Shown here piece by piece: positions 25,453 through 34,893 of a stretch of DNA of 64,000 nt. The stretch lies in NCBI GenBank assembly GCA_049291875.1, contig JBATQE010000037.1, positions 1 to 64,000 of the forward strand, in the 5' to 3' direction. Both the position numbers and the translations under genes were made by a program. Origin of the DNA: CTSOIL-112 sp049291875 (GTDB lineage Bacteria > Pseudomonadota > Gammaproteobacteria > Burkholderiales > Burkholderiaceae). Each line of letters starts with the position of its first letter. Within the stretch, counting starts at the first letter, position 1. Below the pieces are notes generated by a model. The model did not search any database and was not told where the DNA came from. It was given only the letters and a program-made list of their open reading frames with translations.

Positions 25453-25522
25453 TATTGTTTTAGGTGTAGCGGATAAAATGTTAAAGGGATGAATCGACCC
25501 ATTTCAGCGTAGGATTCGGGGT

Positions 25523-26191
25523 TTACGATTGAGCCATGCGCTGAAATACCGTTTGGGATTGCTGCTGCAAATGATCCAAGCTGGAAACCTCTAAGCCCAG
25601 TGAGTGCAGCAAACCATCGTGCAGGTCGTACACCCAGCCATGAATAGTGACGCTTTGTCCACGCTGCCAAGCATCTTGGATAATCGTGGTTTGTGCGGCA
25701 CTGAACACTTGGTCGATGACATTGAGCTCGCATAAGCGATCCAAGTTGGCTTTTTCATCCGTGGTGCTGAGCAGGGCGTGGTACTTGGCCTTGGTATCGT
25801 GAATATGGCGCAACCAGTTGTCCACCAGCCCGACGCGGCGGTTATGAAACGCGGCGGCAACCCCGCCACAGCCGTAATGGCCGCAGATAATGACGTGTTT
25901 GACTTTGAGTACGTCCACGGCGTATTGCAATACGGACAGACAATTCAAATCGCTGGGAACGATGATGTTGGCAATATTGCGGTGGACAAAGACTTCGCCC
26001 GGTTGCAAGCCAATCAGCTCGTTTGCCGGTACGCGTGAATCGGCACAGCCGATCCATAGGTACTCGGGGCTTTGCTGCTCGGCCAATTTGCTGAAAAAGG
26101 ATGGCTCGTTCTGAGTGGTCTTCTGCGCCCATTGACGATTATTCGTAAATAAATGGGACAGGCTGTTATCAACTTGTAATGGTTTACTCAT
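25523..26191 (-). CDS. can: Beta-class carbonic anhydrase
   Basis: This 222-residue zinc enzyme interconverts CO2 and bicarbonate. Zinc ligands are Cys49, His105 and Cys108 (IGCADSRVP and CGHYGCGG), with the Asp51-Arg53 dyad also present. The C-terminal VTIHGWVYDLHDGLLHSLGL is typical of the bacterial Can/CynT group. AGAGG lies five bases before the ATG. It starts 21 bp after the HerA-like ATPase gene and is probably co-transcribed with it. Confidence 0.97.
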   Translation of the reverse strand: MSKPLQVDNSLSHLFTNNRQWAQKTTQNEPSFFSKLAEQQSPEYLWIGCADSRVPANELIGLQPGEVFVHRNIANIIVPSDLNCLSVLQYAVDVLKVKHVIICGHYGCGGVAAAFHNRRVGLVDNWLRHIHDTKAKYHALLSTTDEKANLDRLCELNVIDQVFSAAQTTIIQDAWQRGQSVTIHGWVYDLHDGLLHSLGLEVSSLDHLQQQSQTVFQRMAQS

Positions 26192-26212
26192 GGTGACCTC
26201 TTTGCTGGGTTA

Positions 26213-27709
26213 TTAACGACGTTTGGAGCCGAACAGGCTGCCTAAAATACCGCGTGTGATTTCACGGCCAATATTGGAGCTGGCGGCACGAATCATGCTT
26301 TTTGCGGCGGATTCGAGCAGTGAGTCATTGCGCGAAGAGGATTTTTTCTTCTTGTCGTCATCGCTGCCAAAAATACTGCCGAAAAAGCCGCCTTCGTCCT
26401 CTTTTTGCGCTTCTTCAGCGGCTTTGGCGGTTTCTGTGGCGCGTGCTTGCAGTTTTTCGTAGGCCGATTCGGCGTCAACGGTTTGCTCGTACACACCGGC
26501 GACGACCGATTGGCGGATCAATTGTTTTTGTTCGTCCTCTGAGGCAGGCCCTAAACGTGACGGCGGCGGAATCATGAACACGCGCTGCGTGATGTTCGGA
26601 CGGCCTTTTTCATCCAGCGTCGAGACGAGGGCTTCGCCGACGCCCAACTCGGTGATGACGGTTTCGATATTCAACTCAGGATTTTCGCGCATGGTGGTCG
26701 CGGCGACTTTGACCGCTTTTTGATCGCGCGGCGTGAAGGCGCGCAGGGCGTGTTGAACGCGATTGCCCAATTGACCCAAAACGGTGTCGGGAATGTCGAT
26801 TGGGTTTTGTGTGACGAAGTACACGCCGACGCCTTTGGAGCGGATCAGGCGCACGACTTGCTCGATTTTCTCCAGCAATACTTTCGGCGCGTCGTTGAAC
26901 AATAAATGCGCTTCGTCAAAGAAAAACGCGAATTTGGGCTTGTCCACGTCGCCCACTTCGGGCAGACGCTCGAATAGCTCGGACAGCATCCACAGCAAAA
27001 AGGCGCCGTACAGTCGCGGCGACTGCATCAATTTGTCCGCCGCCATGATGTTGATTACGCCTTTGCCGGACACGGTTTGCATCATGTCGTCGATATTGAG
27101 CATCGGCTCGCCGAAGAACTGATCGCCGCCTTGGCTTTCCAAGGTCAGCAAACCGCGCTGAATTGCACCGATGGAGGCGGCGGAGACGTTGCCATAGTCG
27201 GTGGTGAATTGCTTGGCGTTGTCACCGACGAATTGCAGCATGCTGCGCAGGTCTTTCAAATCCAGCAGCAGCAATTGATTGTCATCGGCGATTTTAAACA
27301 CCATGGTCAACACGCCCGCTTGTGTGTCGTTCAAATCCAGCATGCGTGAGAGCAGTAGCGGCCCCATGTCGGAAATGGTCGCGCGCACCGGATGGCCTTT
27401 TTCACCGAATACATCCCACAGCGTGGTCGGTGCGCCTGCCCAGTTCAGCTCAGGCAGCCCCAAGTCCTGTAAACGGCTTTTCACTTTGTCATTGTCACCG
27501 CCGGCTTGCGAAATCCCGGTCAGATCGCCTTTTACATCCGCCATGAATACCGGCGTGCCGAGGTCGGAGAAGTGCTGCGCCAAAGCTTGCAAACTTACGG
27601 TTTTCCCCGTGCCGGTTGCGCCCGTGATCAGGCCGTGGCGGTTACCCATTTGGGGCAGGAAAAAGACCTCTTGCGTGGATGATTTCGCGATAAGGATCGG
27701 TTCGGACAT
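26213..27709 (-). CDS. HerA-like ATPase of the DUF853 family
   Basis: This 498-residue P-loop protein carries Walker A GATGTGKTV (30-38), a FAFFFDEAHLLF Walker B and GVYFVTQNPIDIPDTVLGQLG, and C-terminal Lys/Ser-rich and RGILGSLFGSKRR segments. DUF853 proteins (E. coli YjgR-like) are related to HerA/FtsK translocases; their role is undefined. The start at 27709 is placed by AGGAG; the reading frame extends 22 codons further upstream without support. It is followed closely by the carbonic anhydrase gene. Confidence 0.92.
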   Translation of the reverse strand: MSEPILIAKSSTQEVFFLPQMGNRHGLITGATGTGKTVSLQALAQHFSDLGTPVFMADVKGDLTGISQAGGDNDKVKSRLQDLGLPELNWAGAPTTLWDVFGEKGHPVRATISDMGPLLLSRMLDLNDTQAGVLTMVFKIADDNQLLLLDLKDLRSMLQFVGDNAKQFTTDYGNVSAASIGAIQRGLLTLESQGGDQFFGEPMLNIDDMMQTVSGKGVINIMAADKLMQSPRLYGAFLLWMLSELFERLPEVGDVDKPKFAFFFDEAHLLFNDAPKVLLEKIEQVVRLIRSKGVGVYFVTQNPIDIPDTVLGQLGNRVQHALRAFTPRDQKAVKVAATTMRENPELNIETVITELGVGEALVSTLDEKGRPNITQRVFMIPPPSRLGPASEDEQKQLIRQSVVAGVYEQTVDAESAYEKLQARATETAKAAEEAQKEDEGGFFGSIFGSDDDKKKKSSSRNDSLLESAAKSMIRAASSNIGREITRGILGSLFGSKRR

Positions 27710-27934
27710 GCTGTGCTCCTGTGTCTGGAATGTGGTGGGAACCTGAAAGGTCATAACGCGACATATACCGTTCATTGGGTTTTACGGCGCGTCTGTGATA
27801 AAATTCCACCGATTATAAACCAAGGCAGGGCTTCGCGGAACACGAAACCGCAAGCAAGCGTATGGCATCCATGCCATCCATTGCGCTTTTGCTTTAACTG
27901 ATTGAAATTAAAAGAAAACTTAAAAAGGACTATC

Positions 27935-28663
27935 ATGGCAGGACACAGTAAATGGGCCAATATCAAACATAAAAAAGCACGCGCCGACGCCACCCGTGGC
28001 AAGGTTTGGACGCGCGTGATCAAAGAGTTGCAAGTCGCGGCGAAAAACGGTGGTGGCGATGTAAGCGCGAATCCGCGTTTGCGTCTGGCGATCGACAAAG
28101 CCAAAGCGGCGAATATGCCGAACGACAACATCAAACGTGCGATTGACCGCGGCGTGGGTGGCGGCGACGGCGCCGACTACGAAGAAATCCGCTACGAAGG
28201 CTACGGCATTGGCGGTGCGGCGGTGATTATCGACACCATGACCGACAACCGCACGCGCACCGTGGCCGAAGTGCGTCACGCGCTGTCTAAAAACGGCGGT
28301 AATCTCGGCACGGACGGCTCAGTCGCCTTCATGTTCGACCATGTCGGGCAATTCATGTTCGCCCCCGGTATTTCTGAAGACGAGGTGATGAATGTTGCGT
28401 TGGAAAACGGCGCGCAAGACGTCATTACCGATGATGAGGGCGGCGTGGAAGTGATTTGCGATCCGGCGGACTACGAAGCCTTGAAAAATGCCTTTGAAGC
28501 CGCCAATTTGAGCTTTGAAGAGTCCGACATTACCATGCGTGCGCAAAACGAAATCGAATTGACGGGTGATGACGCGGTGAAAATGCAAAAAATCATCGAT
28601 ATGCTGGAAGATTTGGACGACGTTCAAGAGGTATATACCAACGCAGTGATGGATGTGGAATAA
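27935..28663 (+). CDS. yebC: YebC/PmpR-family protein (TACO1-like)
   Basis: This 242-residue conserved cytosolic protein starts MAGHSKWANIKHKKARADA with later PNDNIKRAIDRGVGGGDGADYEE. C-terminal segments with FDHVGQF and a strongly acidic region complete the family pattern. The family has been described as transcriptional regulators and, more recently, as factors easing ribosome stalling. AAAAAGGA precedes the ATG; an in-frame ATG 11 codons upstream lacks this. It diverges from the HerA-like gene. Confidence 0.96.
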   Translation: MAGHSKWANIKHKKARADATRGKVWTRVIKELQVAAKNGGGDVSANPRLRLAIDKAKAANMPNDNIKRAIDRGVGGGDGADYEEIRYEGYGIGGAAVIIDTMTDNRTRTVAEVRHALSKNGGNLGTDGSVAFMFDHVGQFMFAPGISEDEVMNVALENGAQDVITDDEGGVEVICDPADYEALKNAFEAANLSFEESDITMRAQNEIELTGDDAVKMQKIIDMLEDLDDVQEVYTNAVMDVE

Positions 28664-28760
28664 ATTTAGCTCAATAGTTAAATACTTGTCATCCTGAAGG
28701 GCGAATCAGTTGTTAATGCCCGCGTCCGCATGAGCGGGGTTTTGCTAAAAGGAGCAAATG

Positions 28761-29093
28761 ATGAGTGCATTTAAAGATTTATTACAGCAGGCAGAAGCGT
28801 TGTTGCGTCAAGCGACCAATGGTTCGCAAAGCCAAGCGAGCGAATTGCGTCAAAACGCTGAGGAATTACTGGAAAAAGTCCGTGTCAGCAGCCAAACGCT
28901 GCAAGAGGAGGCCGTAGATAAAGCCAAGCAAGTCGGTGATGCGACGCAAAACTATGTCAAAGAGAATCCTTGGAAAGCCGTTGGCATCGCCGCCAGCTTG
29001 GGATTGATGATCGGTGCGCTGATGAACAAGGACGGCGACAAGCCCAAAGGCGATGAGGGTGTCATTGATGCTGAGCCGCCGAAATTGAAGTAA
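28761..29093 (+). CDS. ElaB/YqjD/DUF883-family membrane-anchored protein
   Basis: The ~110-residue product has a long amphipathic helix with Gln/Glu/Leu heptads (residues ~5-65), the conserved YVKENPWKAVGIAASLGLMIGALM membrane anchor and an acidic tail. E. coli relatives (ElaB, YqjD) attach to the inner membrane by the C-terminal helix and bind ribosomes in stationary phase. AAAAGGAG precedes two adjacent ATGs; the second has better spacing. A small mobile element begins two bases after the stop codon, separating the gene from its probable terminator. Confidence 0.9.
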   Translation: MSAFKDLLQQAEALLRQATNGSQSQASELRQNAEELLEKVRVSSQTLQEEAVDKAKQVGDATQNYVKENPWKAVGIAASLGLMIGALMNKDGDKPKGDEGVIDAEPPKLK

Positions 29094-29095
29094 AT

Positions 29096-29180
29096 GAGGC
29101 TGTTGACAAAGTCCCTCGCTCCTTGCCCCTCTCCCGTAAACGGACGAGGGGTAAAAACAGAGGTTTGCCAGCAATCTGAG
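29096..29180 (+). mobile_element. Small mobile element, copy 1 (85 bp)
   Basis: One end reads GAGGCTGTTGACAAAGT and the other AGGTTTGCCAGCAATCTGAG. The inverted ends share a TGYTGACAAA-type core (with one G/A difference). TAAAT flanks both sides (29091-29095 and 29181-29185), a likely 5-bp target duplication. Inside is CCCCTC with GAGGGG. The same two ends recur around 51592-51783. Confidence 0.62.
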
Positions 29181-29247
29181 TAAATCAGCTTGATTGGAGT
29201 TCGGCTTCACGATAATCGGTCGTGAGATTACCTGTGATTCGATGAAT

Positions 29248-29282
29248 GGTGCGAATGGTGAAAATCATTCGCACCGTTTTTT
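29248..29282 (+). terminator. Rho-independent terminator downstream of the DUF883 gene
   Basis: A 10-bp stem GGTGCGAATG with CATTCGCACC and loop GTGAAAAT is followed by GTTTTTT. It probably served the DUF883 gene before the element inserted between them. Confidence 0.88.
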
Positions 29283-29474
29283 ATACGCTCGTATGTGTCG
29301 CCTTGCATCAGAGGGATGAAGGCTTTATGATGGGCTTCATGATCGAAACGTAAGCATTATTTAGAAAACGCGGAATAAGTTTGTTTTTCAACTCAAGCAT
29401 TGATAGATGCCAGCATGGCTTGAAAATTATGTAATTTTAACATTTTGATTTTGTTCAAATTTTGTCCCTAAGCA

Positions 29475-29502
29475 CGGAAAAAGTAGGGTTTTACTTTTTC
29501 CG
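29475..29502. repeat. 28-bp perfect hairpin repeat, copy 2 (lldD leader)
   Basis: It is identical to bases 19000-19027. Here it ends 18 bp before the GGAGG of lldD, so it could influence that leader as a terminator or RNA structure. Confidence 0.85.
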
Positions 29503-29530
29503 TATTTTCTTTAAAAGGTTGGAGGCTGTC

Positions 29531-30676
29531 ATGCCGGTTATTACTCAAATTGAAGATTTACGCCGTTTGGCACACAAGCGCGTGCCGCGGATGTTTTACG
29601 ACTATGCTGACTCAGGCAGTTGGACAGAATCGACCTATCGCGCGAATGAAGCGGACTTTGCGCGCATCAAACTGCGTCAGCGCGTCGCGGTGGATATGCG
29701 CAATCGCTCGACTGCAACCACGATGATCGGGCAAAAAGTGGCGATGCCGCTGGCGCTGGCACCGACCGGACTGACGGGGATGCAGCACGCCGATGGTGAA
29801 ATCCTTGCGGCGCGGGCGGCGATGGCCTTTGGCGTGCCGTTCACGCTCTCAACTATGAGTATTTGCTCGATCGAGGATGTGGCCGAGCATGCGGGGCGCG
29901 GTTTTTGGTTTCAGTTATACATGATGAAAGACCGCGAATTTATGTCGCGTCTGATCGGTCGGGCCAAAGCGGCGGGTTGTAGCGCCTTGGTCTTAACGCT
30001 GGATTTGCAGATTTTGGGGCAGCGGCACAAAGATTTGATCAACGGGCTGTCGGCACCGCCGAAATTGACGGTTAAAAATATGCTCAATATCGCGACCAAG
30101 CCGCGCTGGGCGCTGGGCATGTTGCGCACCTCTCGACGTGGATTTGGCAATATCGTCGGTCATGTCAGTGGCGTGGACGATATGAGCTCGTTGTCCTCTT
30201 GGACGGCGGATCAGTTTGATCCTGCACTGGATTGGGATGCGGTGCAGTGGGTCAAACAGCAGTGGGGCGGGCCGTTGATTATCAAAGGTATTTTGGATGT
30301 GGCGGATGCGCGCTTGGCGGCTCAGTCGGGTGCGGATGCGCTGGTGGTGAGCAATCACGGCGGGCGGCAATTGGACGGTGCGCCGTCCAGTATTCGGATG
30401 CTACCGGAGATTGTCGATGCGGTGGGTTCGCAGATTGAGATTCATTTGGATGGCGGTGTACGCAGTGGTCAGGATGTGTTGCGCGCACGGGCGTTGGGTG
30501 CGCAGGCGGTGTACATTGGTCGGCCCTTTTTATACGGTTTGGGTGCGATGGGGCAGGCGGGTGTGACCAAGGCGCTGCAATTGATTCATCATGAGTTGGA
30601 TGTCACGATGGCTTTATGCGGCCATCGTGAGATTGAGCAGGTGAATCGGGAGATTATTTACAGCATCGATTCGTAG
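29531..30676 (+). CDS. lldD: FMN-dependent L-lactate dehydrogenase
   Basis: This membrane-associated flavoenzyme oxidises L-lactate (or a related 2-hydroxy acid) to pyruvate and passes electrons to quinone. The 381 residues form an alpha/beta barrel. Signatures include ALAPTGLTGMQHADGE, FQLYMMKDR, VLTLDLQILGQR, SNHGGRQLDG (catalytic His276, substrate-binding Arg279), HLDGGVRSGQDVLRA and IGRPFLYGL. A perfect GGAGG lies before the ATG; the frame stays open upstream through the hairpin repeat but without similarity. No lactate permease or lldR gene is adjacent. Confidence 0.93.
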   Translation: MPVITQIEDLRRLAHKRVPRMFYDYADSGSWTESTYRANEADFARIKLRQRVAVDMRNRSTATTMIGQKVAMPLALAPTGLTGMQHADGEILAARAAMAFGVPFTLSTMSICSIEDVAEHAGRGFWFQLYMMKDREFMSRLIGRAKAAGCSALVLTLDLQILGQRHKDLINGLSAPPKLTVKNMLNIATKPRWALGMLRTSRRGFGNIVGHVSGVDDMSSLSSWTADQFDPALDWDAVQWVKQQWGGPLIIKGILDVADARLAAQSGADALVVSNHGGRQLDGAPSSIRMLPEIVDAVGSQIEIHLDGGVRSGQDVLRARALGAQAVYIGRPFLYGLGAMGQAGVTKALQLIHHELDVTMALCGHREIEQVNREIIYSIDS

Positions 30677-30685
30677 TTTGCATGG

Positions 30686-31540
30686 TTATTGTGGGTGACG
30701 TAGCGCGTTGATGGCCTCTTGGGTCTCACGCGCTATTTTTTGTGCGGCTTGGGTGTAGTCTTCACCGGCGCTGGCGTAGATGATGGCGCGCGAGGAGTTG
30801 ATGATGACGCCGCTGCCGTTCGCAGTTTGTCCGGCCTGCATGGTGGCGGCGAGGTCGCCGCCTTGTGCACCGATGCCGGGGATCAGCAGCGGCATGTCGC
30901 CGACGATGGCGCGTACTTGCGCGATTTCGTTCGGGAAGGTGGCGCCGACGACGAGGGCGCATTGGCCGTTGCGGTTCCATTCATTCGCGACTTTGTGCGC
31001 GACGATTTGGTACAGCGGCTGGCCATCCACCTTGAGAAATTGTAAATCGCTGCCGCCCGGATTGGAGGTGCGGCACAGGATGATGACGCCTTTGTCGGTG
31101 TAGGCTAAGTAGGGTTGTATCGAGTCAAAGCCCATGTAGGGGTTGACGGTGATGGCGTCGGCTTGGTAGCGCTCGAACGCTTCGATGGCGTATTGCTCGG
31201 CGGTGGAGCCGATGTCGCCGCGCTTGGCATCGAGGATCACGGGAATCTGCGGGTGCTTGTCTTGGGCGTGGCGGATGATGTCTTCGAGTACGCTTTCCGC
31301 CCGATGTGCGGCAAAGTAGGCGATTTGCGGTTTGAAGGCACACACATAAGGCGCGGTGGCGTCGATAATGCCCACGCAGAATTCGTAAAACGCTTGTTCA
31401 ATGGGCTTATCGCGCAGATGCGTCGGTAGTTTTTCAGGGCTGGGGTCAAGGCCGACGCACAGCAGTGAGTGATTGGTTTGCCAAACCTGTTGCAATTGTG
31501 GGATAAAGCTTTTGGTGGTGCGGTGGGTGGATGGTTTCAT
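30686..31540 (-). CDS. pyrF: Orotidine 5'-phosphate decarboxylase (type 2)
   Basis: The enzyme performs the last step of de novo UMP synthesis. The 284-residue product is the longer subfamily: LLCVGLDPSPEKLP, FKPQIAYFAAH, the catalytic VILDAKRGDIGSTAEQYA with Lys and Asp residues, then TVNPYMGFDS and LIPGIGAQGGDL. The start at 31540 was chosen because similarity begins there; the open frame upstream runs inside the plpD-like gene. It begins 5 bp after that gene's stop, so it is probably the last gene of the TSUP-plpD-pyrF unit, with a weak ribosome site of its own. Confidence 0.95.
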   Translation of the reverse strand: MKPSTHRTTKSFIPQLQQVWQTNHSLLCVGLDPSPEKLPTHLRDKPIEQAFYEFCVGIIDATAPYVCAFKPQIAYFAAHRAESVLEDIIRHAQDKHPQIPVILDAKRGDIGSTAEQYAIEAFERYQADAITVNPYMGFDSIQPYLAYTDKGVIILCRTSNPGGSDLQFLKVDGQPLYQIVAHKVANEWNRNGQCALVVGATFPNEIAQVRAIVGDMPLLIPGIGAQGGDLAATMQAGQTANGSGVIINSSRAIIYASAGEDYTQAAQKIARETQEAINALRHPQ

Positions 31541-31545
31541 GATCT

Positions 31546-33927
31546 TTACCAGTCGGAGAAGGTTCTGCCCAGATAGAAATAGAGGTTGGCATTGCCGCTG
31601 CGGGTAATGCCCAAGCCCAGTTGTGCCGGGCCGATGGGCGTATTGATGGCGCCGAACAGGCTGGCGGACATTTTCAGTCCTTTGCTGCTGATGTCGTCGG
31701 TTTTTTCCCAAGTGTTGCCAATTTCCAAGGAGGTGCCGAGAATCAGCGGTTGATTCAGCATTTTCCACGGGCTGATGTAGCGGTAGGATACGCCGGCCAG
31801 TGCGAGGTAGTTGCCGACGAATTGGTTTTGTTCGTAGCCGGATAGGCGATGGTAGCCGCCCAAATGGTAGGGCGATAGGTAAACGCTGCCCGGATTGTTT
31901 TGACCGGCGGCTTCCAAACCGAATGCGACTGAATGGCGTGGGTTCAGACGTTTGGCCCAGAGCGCTTTGATGCCGGCTTGAATAAAGCGTTTGTCATCGT
32001 CGTCGGATTTTTTCGGTGCGATGCGGCCATAGGCGCGTAAGAAGTAGCCATCGGTCGGGATGTATAAATCGTCCAGTTGATCCAAGGTGATTTCGGCGTC
32101 CACGGTGAAGTGTCGTTGCGTTTCTCCGTGGATGAGTAAGTTCGGGTTGGTCAGATTGCTCGCGAGATGCGCGCGCTGCCAACGGGCGCTGATGCCCCAT
32201 TCGCCTTTGTCCCCCAGCGTTTGTCCGAGCATGAGGCTGGCATTTTGGCGATTGACGTCGTATTCGCTGGCGGCATCGTTTTGGTCGGGCAGGTAGGCTT
32301 GGTTGTTGCTAAAGCCAAAATTGAGTTGCGGTCGGATGAACCAATTTTGACCGTAGTTGAGCGGTTGGTTGAACAGGGTGGTGATGTCGGTGTTTTTGCC
32401 CAAAGTCACGTAGCTGCGCCATTCCGCGCCCCAACGGTTGAGCCAGACATTGCGGTGGGACAGATGCAGTGCTACGTTTTGTTTGGTCAGATTGCTGGTT
32501 GCCAGCTCCAAACCGGCGCTCACGGCGTTGCTGGCAGTGTCTTTTTCTTGGACGTAATACACCAGTTCGTACGCATTGCCGACCGGCTGAATGTCGTAAC
32601 GCACCGATTCGATGCGATCCACGTTCATGAGTTGGCGAATGTCTTCGTCCACCAAGTTCATATTCAATGGTTTGCCTGCTTGATGAGTGACTTTGCGGCG
32701 CAACGCTTCGGGGTTGGCGATGCCATTGGTCTGTACGCGCACGAAGCTGATGAGTTTGCCCGGCTCTGGTTGTACTTCGTGCTTGGCCATCAGGCTGTTG
32801 TATTGTTGAACAGGTATGGCGAGTGAGGCGACCTGACGCGATATTTTCGGTTCGTGCATGGTTTTGATGCCGTAGTCGATCGCTTCGTTGATTCGATTAA
32901 ATTGCAGATTGCCGATGTCGCCGACATCCACCGGAATGTAGACGTCTTGTTTGCCCAAGGTTTTGACTTCATCGGTGACATTGCGCTGTACCAAGATGCT
33001 CAGTAATTGTTCAGAGACATTCACCACATTTTTGATCTTTTCTTTGGGCAACAGGCCGGTGCCGACATTGACAGCAATGATGCGGTCTGCGCCCATCTGG
33101 CGCACAACGTCAATCGGTAGATTGCTCGCGACCATGCCGTCAACCAGTAGGCGGCCATCCATTTCAACCGGTGCAAACACAGCGGGGATGGACATGCTGG
33201 CGCGCAGTGCTTCGGCCAGTTTGCCTTTGCTCAAGACGACTTTTTCGCCGGTGGCCAAATCGGTGGTGACGGCGCGAAATGGAATTGGCAGGCGGTCAAA
33301 ATCGATGTTGTACGGATAGTCCTTGAGAATTTCGCGCAGGGCTTGCTCGACTTTACCGTCTTGCATGACCGATTGCGGCAGGGCGACCACGCCTTCGCGC
33401 GTGATGCTCATGTCCACCATGCCGTTGCCATAATATTCGTTGGCGCGGGCGAATTGGGTCTGGGTGCGGCGACTTTGGCGTTCATATAGGATTTTGTCAA
33501 AATCCATGTTTTTGATGCGCTGTTCGATTTCGTCCAAACTCATACCGCTGGCATACATGCCGCCGATGAGCGCACCGGCACTGGTTCCGGCGATGTAGTC
33601 AATCGGTACATGCTGTTGTTCCAAAGCGCGCAGTACGCCGATATGTGCCAAACCGCGTGAACCGCCACCTGAGAGTGCCACGCCGATTTTCGGGCGTTGG
33701 GTCTGTGCTTCTTGATGGTTTGGCGTTGGTTCGGATGGGGACGGGGAAATGGCTGCAATGGGTGCAATAGGCATCGCATGGGACGGCTGGACATCCGTCG
33801 GCCGGTCTGTAGACAACGCATCCGCGCTGTCCTGCGCCCATGCATTTGCCGAGAGCGCACCTGCGCTGATGATGAGCGTCAGTAAAATCCGGTGGCGCAG
33901 AGCGGTTTTGGGTAGAGTTGACTTCAT
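31546..33927 (-). CDS. Patatin-like phospholipase with BamA-type barrel (type Vd, PlpD-like)
   Basis: The 793-residue product has a signal peptide (ends ANAWAQ), a Pro/Ser-rich linker and a patatin domain (about 78-270). That domain has oxyanion loop SGGGSRGLAH, nucleophile Ser116 in GTSAG and catalytic Asp263 in LVDGMVASN. A POTRA-like segment (about 375-450) and a C-terminal 16-strand-type outer-membrane barrel ending FYLGRTFSDW with a terminal aromatic complete it. PlpD of Pseudomonas has this order. The protein is probably a lipid hydrolase displayed on or released from the surface. GGAG precedes the start. It lies 14 bp after the TSUP gene and 5 bp before pyrF. Confidence 0.93.
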   Translation of the reverse strand: MKSTLPKTALRHRILLTLIISAGALSANAWAQDSADALSTDRPTDVQPSHAMPIAPIAAISPSPSEPTPNHQEAQTQRPKIGVALSGGGSRGLAHIGVLRALEQQHVPIDYIAGTSAGALIGGMYASGMSLDEIEQRIKNMDFDKILYERQSRRTQTQFARANEYYGNGMVDMSITREGVVALPQSVMQDGKVEQALREILKDYPYNIDFDRLPIPFRAVTTDLATGEKVVLSKGKLAEALRASMSIPAVFAPVEMDGRLLVDGMVASNLPIDVVRQMGADRIIAVNVGTGLLPKEKIKNVVNVSEQLLSILVQRNVTDEVKTLGKQDVYIPVDVGDIGNLQFNRINEAIDYGIKTMHEPKISRQVASLAIPVQQYNSLMAKHEVQPEPGKLISFVRVQTNGIANPEALRRKVTHQAGKPLNMNLVDEDIRQLMNVDRIESVRYDIQPVGNAYELVYYVQEKDTASNAVSAGLELATSNLTKQNVALHLSHRNVWLNRWGAEWRSYVTLGKNTDITTLFNQPLNYGQNWFIRPQLNFGFSNNQAYLPDQNDAASEYDVNRQNASLMLGQTLGDKGEWGISARWQRAHLASNLTNPNLLIHGETQRHFTVDAEITLDQLDDLYIPTDGYFLRAYGRIAPKKSDDDDKRFIQAGIKALWAKRLNPRHSVAFGLEAAGQNNPGSVYLSPYHLGGYHRLSGYEQNQFVGNYLALAGVSYRYISPWKMLNQPLILGTSLEIGNTWEKTDDISSKGLKMSASLFGAINTPIGPAQLGLGITRSGNANLYFYLGRTFSDW

Positions 33928-33941
33928 CGTTCAGGCTCCGA

Positions 33942-34757
33942 TCATTGCTTCGTAATCGTATACAACATGTGCAAACCCAATGCCAGCAGCAGTGTGGCGA
34001 ATACCTTTTTGATGGTGGCAACCGGCCATTTTTGTGCCGCGCGCGCGCCCAAGGGTGCAAACAATGCGCTGGTCAGCACCACGCCGAGTACCGCAGGCCA
34101 GTAAATATAGGCGATGGTGTGTTCGGGCAGTCCGGGGACATTGTAAAAACTGATGAGATACCAAAGTACCCCGCTCAAGGCAATTGGAAAACCGAGTGTC
34201 GCCGATGTGCCGATGGCGCGGCGCACGGGCGTATTGCATGCGATGAGAAAAGGTACGGTGATAAAGCCGCCGCCGGCGGAAATCAGTGTGGAAATACTGC
34301 CGATCGCGGTACCCACCCCGAATAACCAGCCGGAGCCGGGCAAGGTGCGTGCGGGTTTTGGTTGTCCACCAAACGACATGCTGTATGCGGTATAAAAGGT
34401 AAAGGCGATGAAGATGATCCGCAGAGGCGTGGTTGGGATCAGATGCACCAGATACGTTCCCAGCAAGGTACCCAAAATAATGCCCGGCAGAATTCCTTTC
34501 ACCGCAGACCATTCAACGTTTTGGTGTGCGACGTGCGAACGCATGCTGGAGAATGAAGTGAATAAAATCGTGGTGGTCGAGGTAGCGAGGGCGATTTTGT
34601 GCAAATCGGGGTGCTGCATACCGCTGGCAGCCAAAATGATGGTGATGAACGGTACGGAAATCAGGCCGCCGCCGACGCCCAAAAGTCCCGCCATGAATCC
34701 GGCCAAGCAGCCGAGCAGGGGGTAACACAACCACAACCAATTAAAATCGTCCACCAT
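33942..34757 (-). CDS. TSUP family membrane protein (TauE/SafE)
   Basis: This 271-residue protein has about eight helices in two repeats. The first begins GFMAGLLGVGGGLISVPFI, the second GSISTLISAGGGFITVPFLI, the paired glycine-rich motifs of the family. TSUP members export or import sulphite, sulphonates, thiosulphate or related small anions; the substrate is not deducible here. GAGG lies only two bases before the ATG. It is the first gene of the run with plpD and pyrF. Confidence 0.92.
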   Translation of the reverse strand: MVDDFNWLWLCYPLLGCLAGFMAGLLGVGGGLISVPFITIILAASGMQHPDLHKIALATSTTTILFTSFSSMRSHVAHQNVEWSAVKGILPGIILGTLLGTYLVHLIPTTPLRIIFIAFTFYTAYSMSFGGQPKPARTLPGSGWLFGVGTAIGSISTLISAGGGFITVPFLIACNTPVRRAIGTSATLGFPIALSGVLWYLISFYNVPGLPEHTIAYIYWPAVLGVVLTSALFAPLGARAAQKWPVATIKKVFATLLLALGLHMLYTITKQ

Positions 34758-34893
34758 GACCTCGAATGATTAAGAAGAATGATTCAGATTAATGCAATGC
34801 AAATGTTTGGAAAATACAGAGAATACTGAATATTAGGGTATTTTTGTTCTGGAGATGTTGTTTACGCGGGTATTTCGTGGCAAACAGACAAAA

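Larger units (their letters stand above)
29094..29530. other. 437-bp intergenic region with element, terminator and hairpin
   Basis: It holds a small mobile element (29096-29180), a strong terminator (29248-29282), an AT-rich stretch of about 190 bp in which I see nothing defined, and hairpin copy 2 (29475-29502) followed by the lldD ribosome site. Confidence 0.7.
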
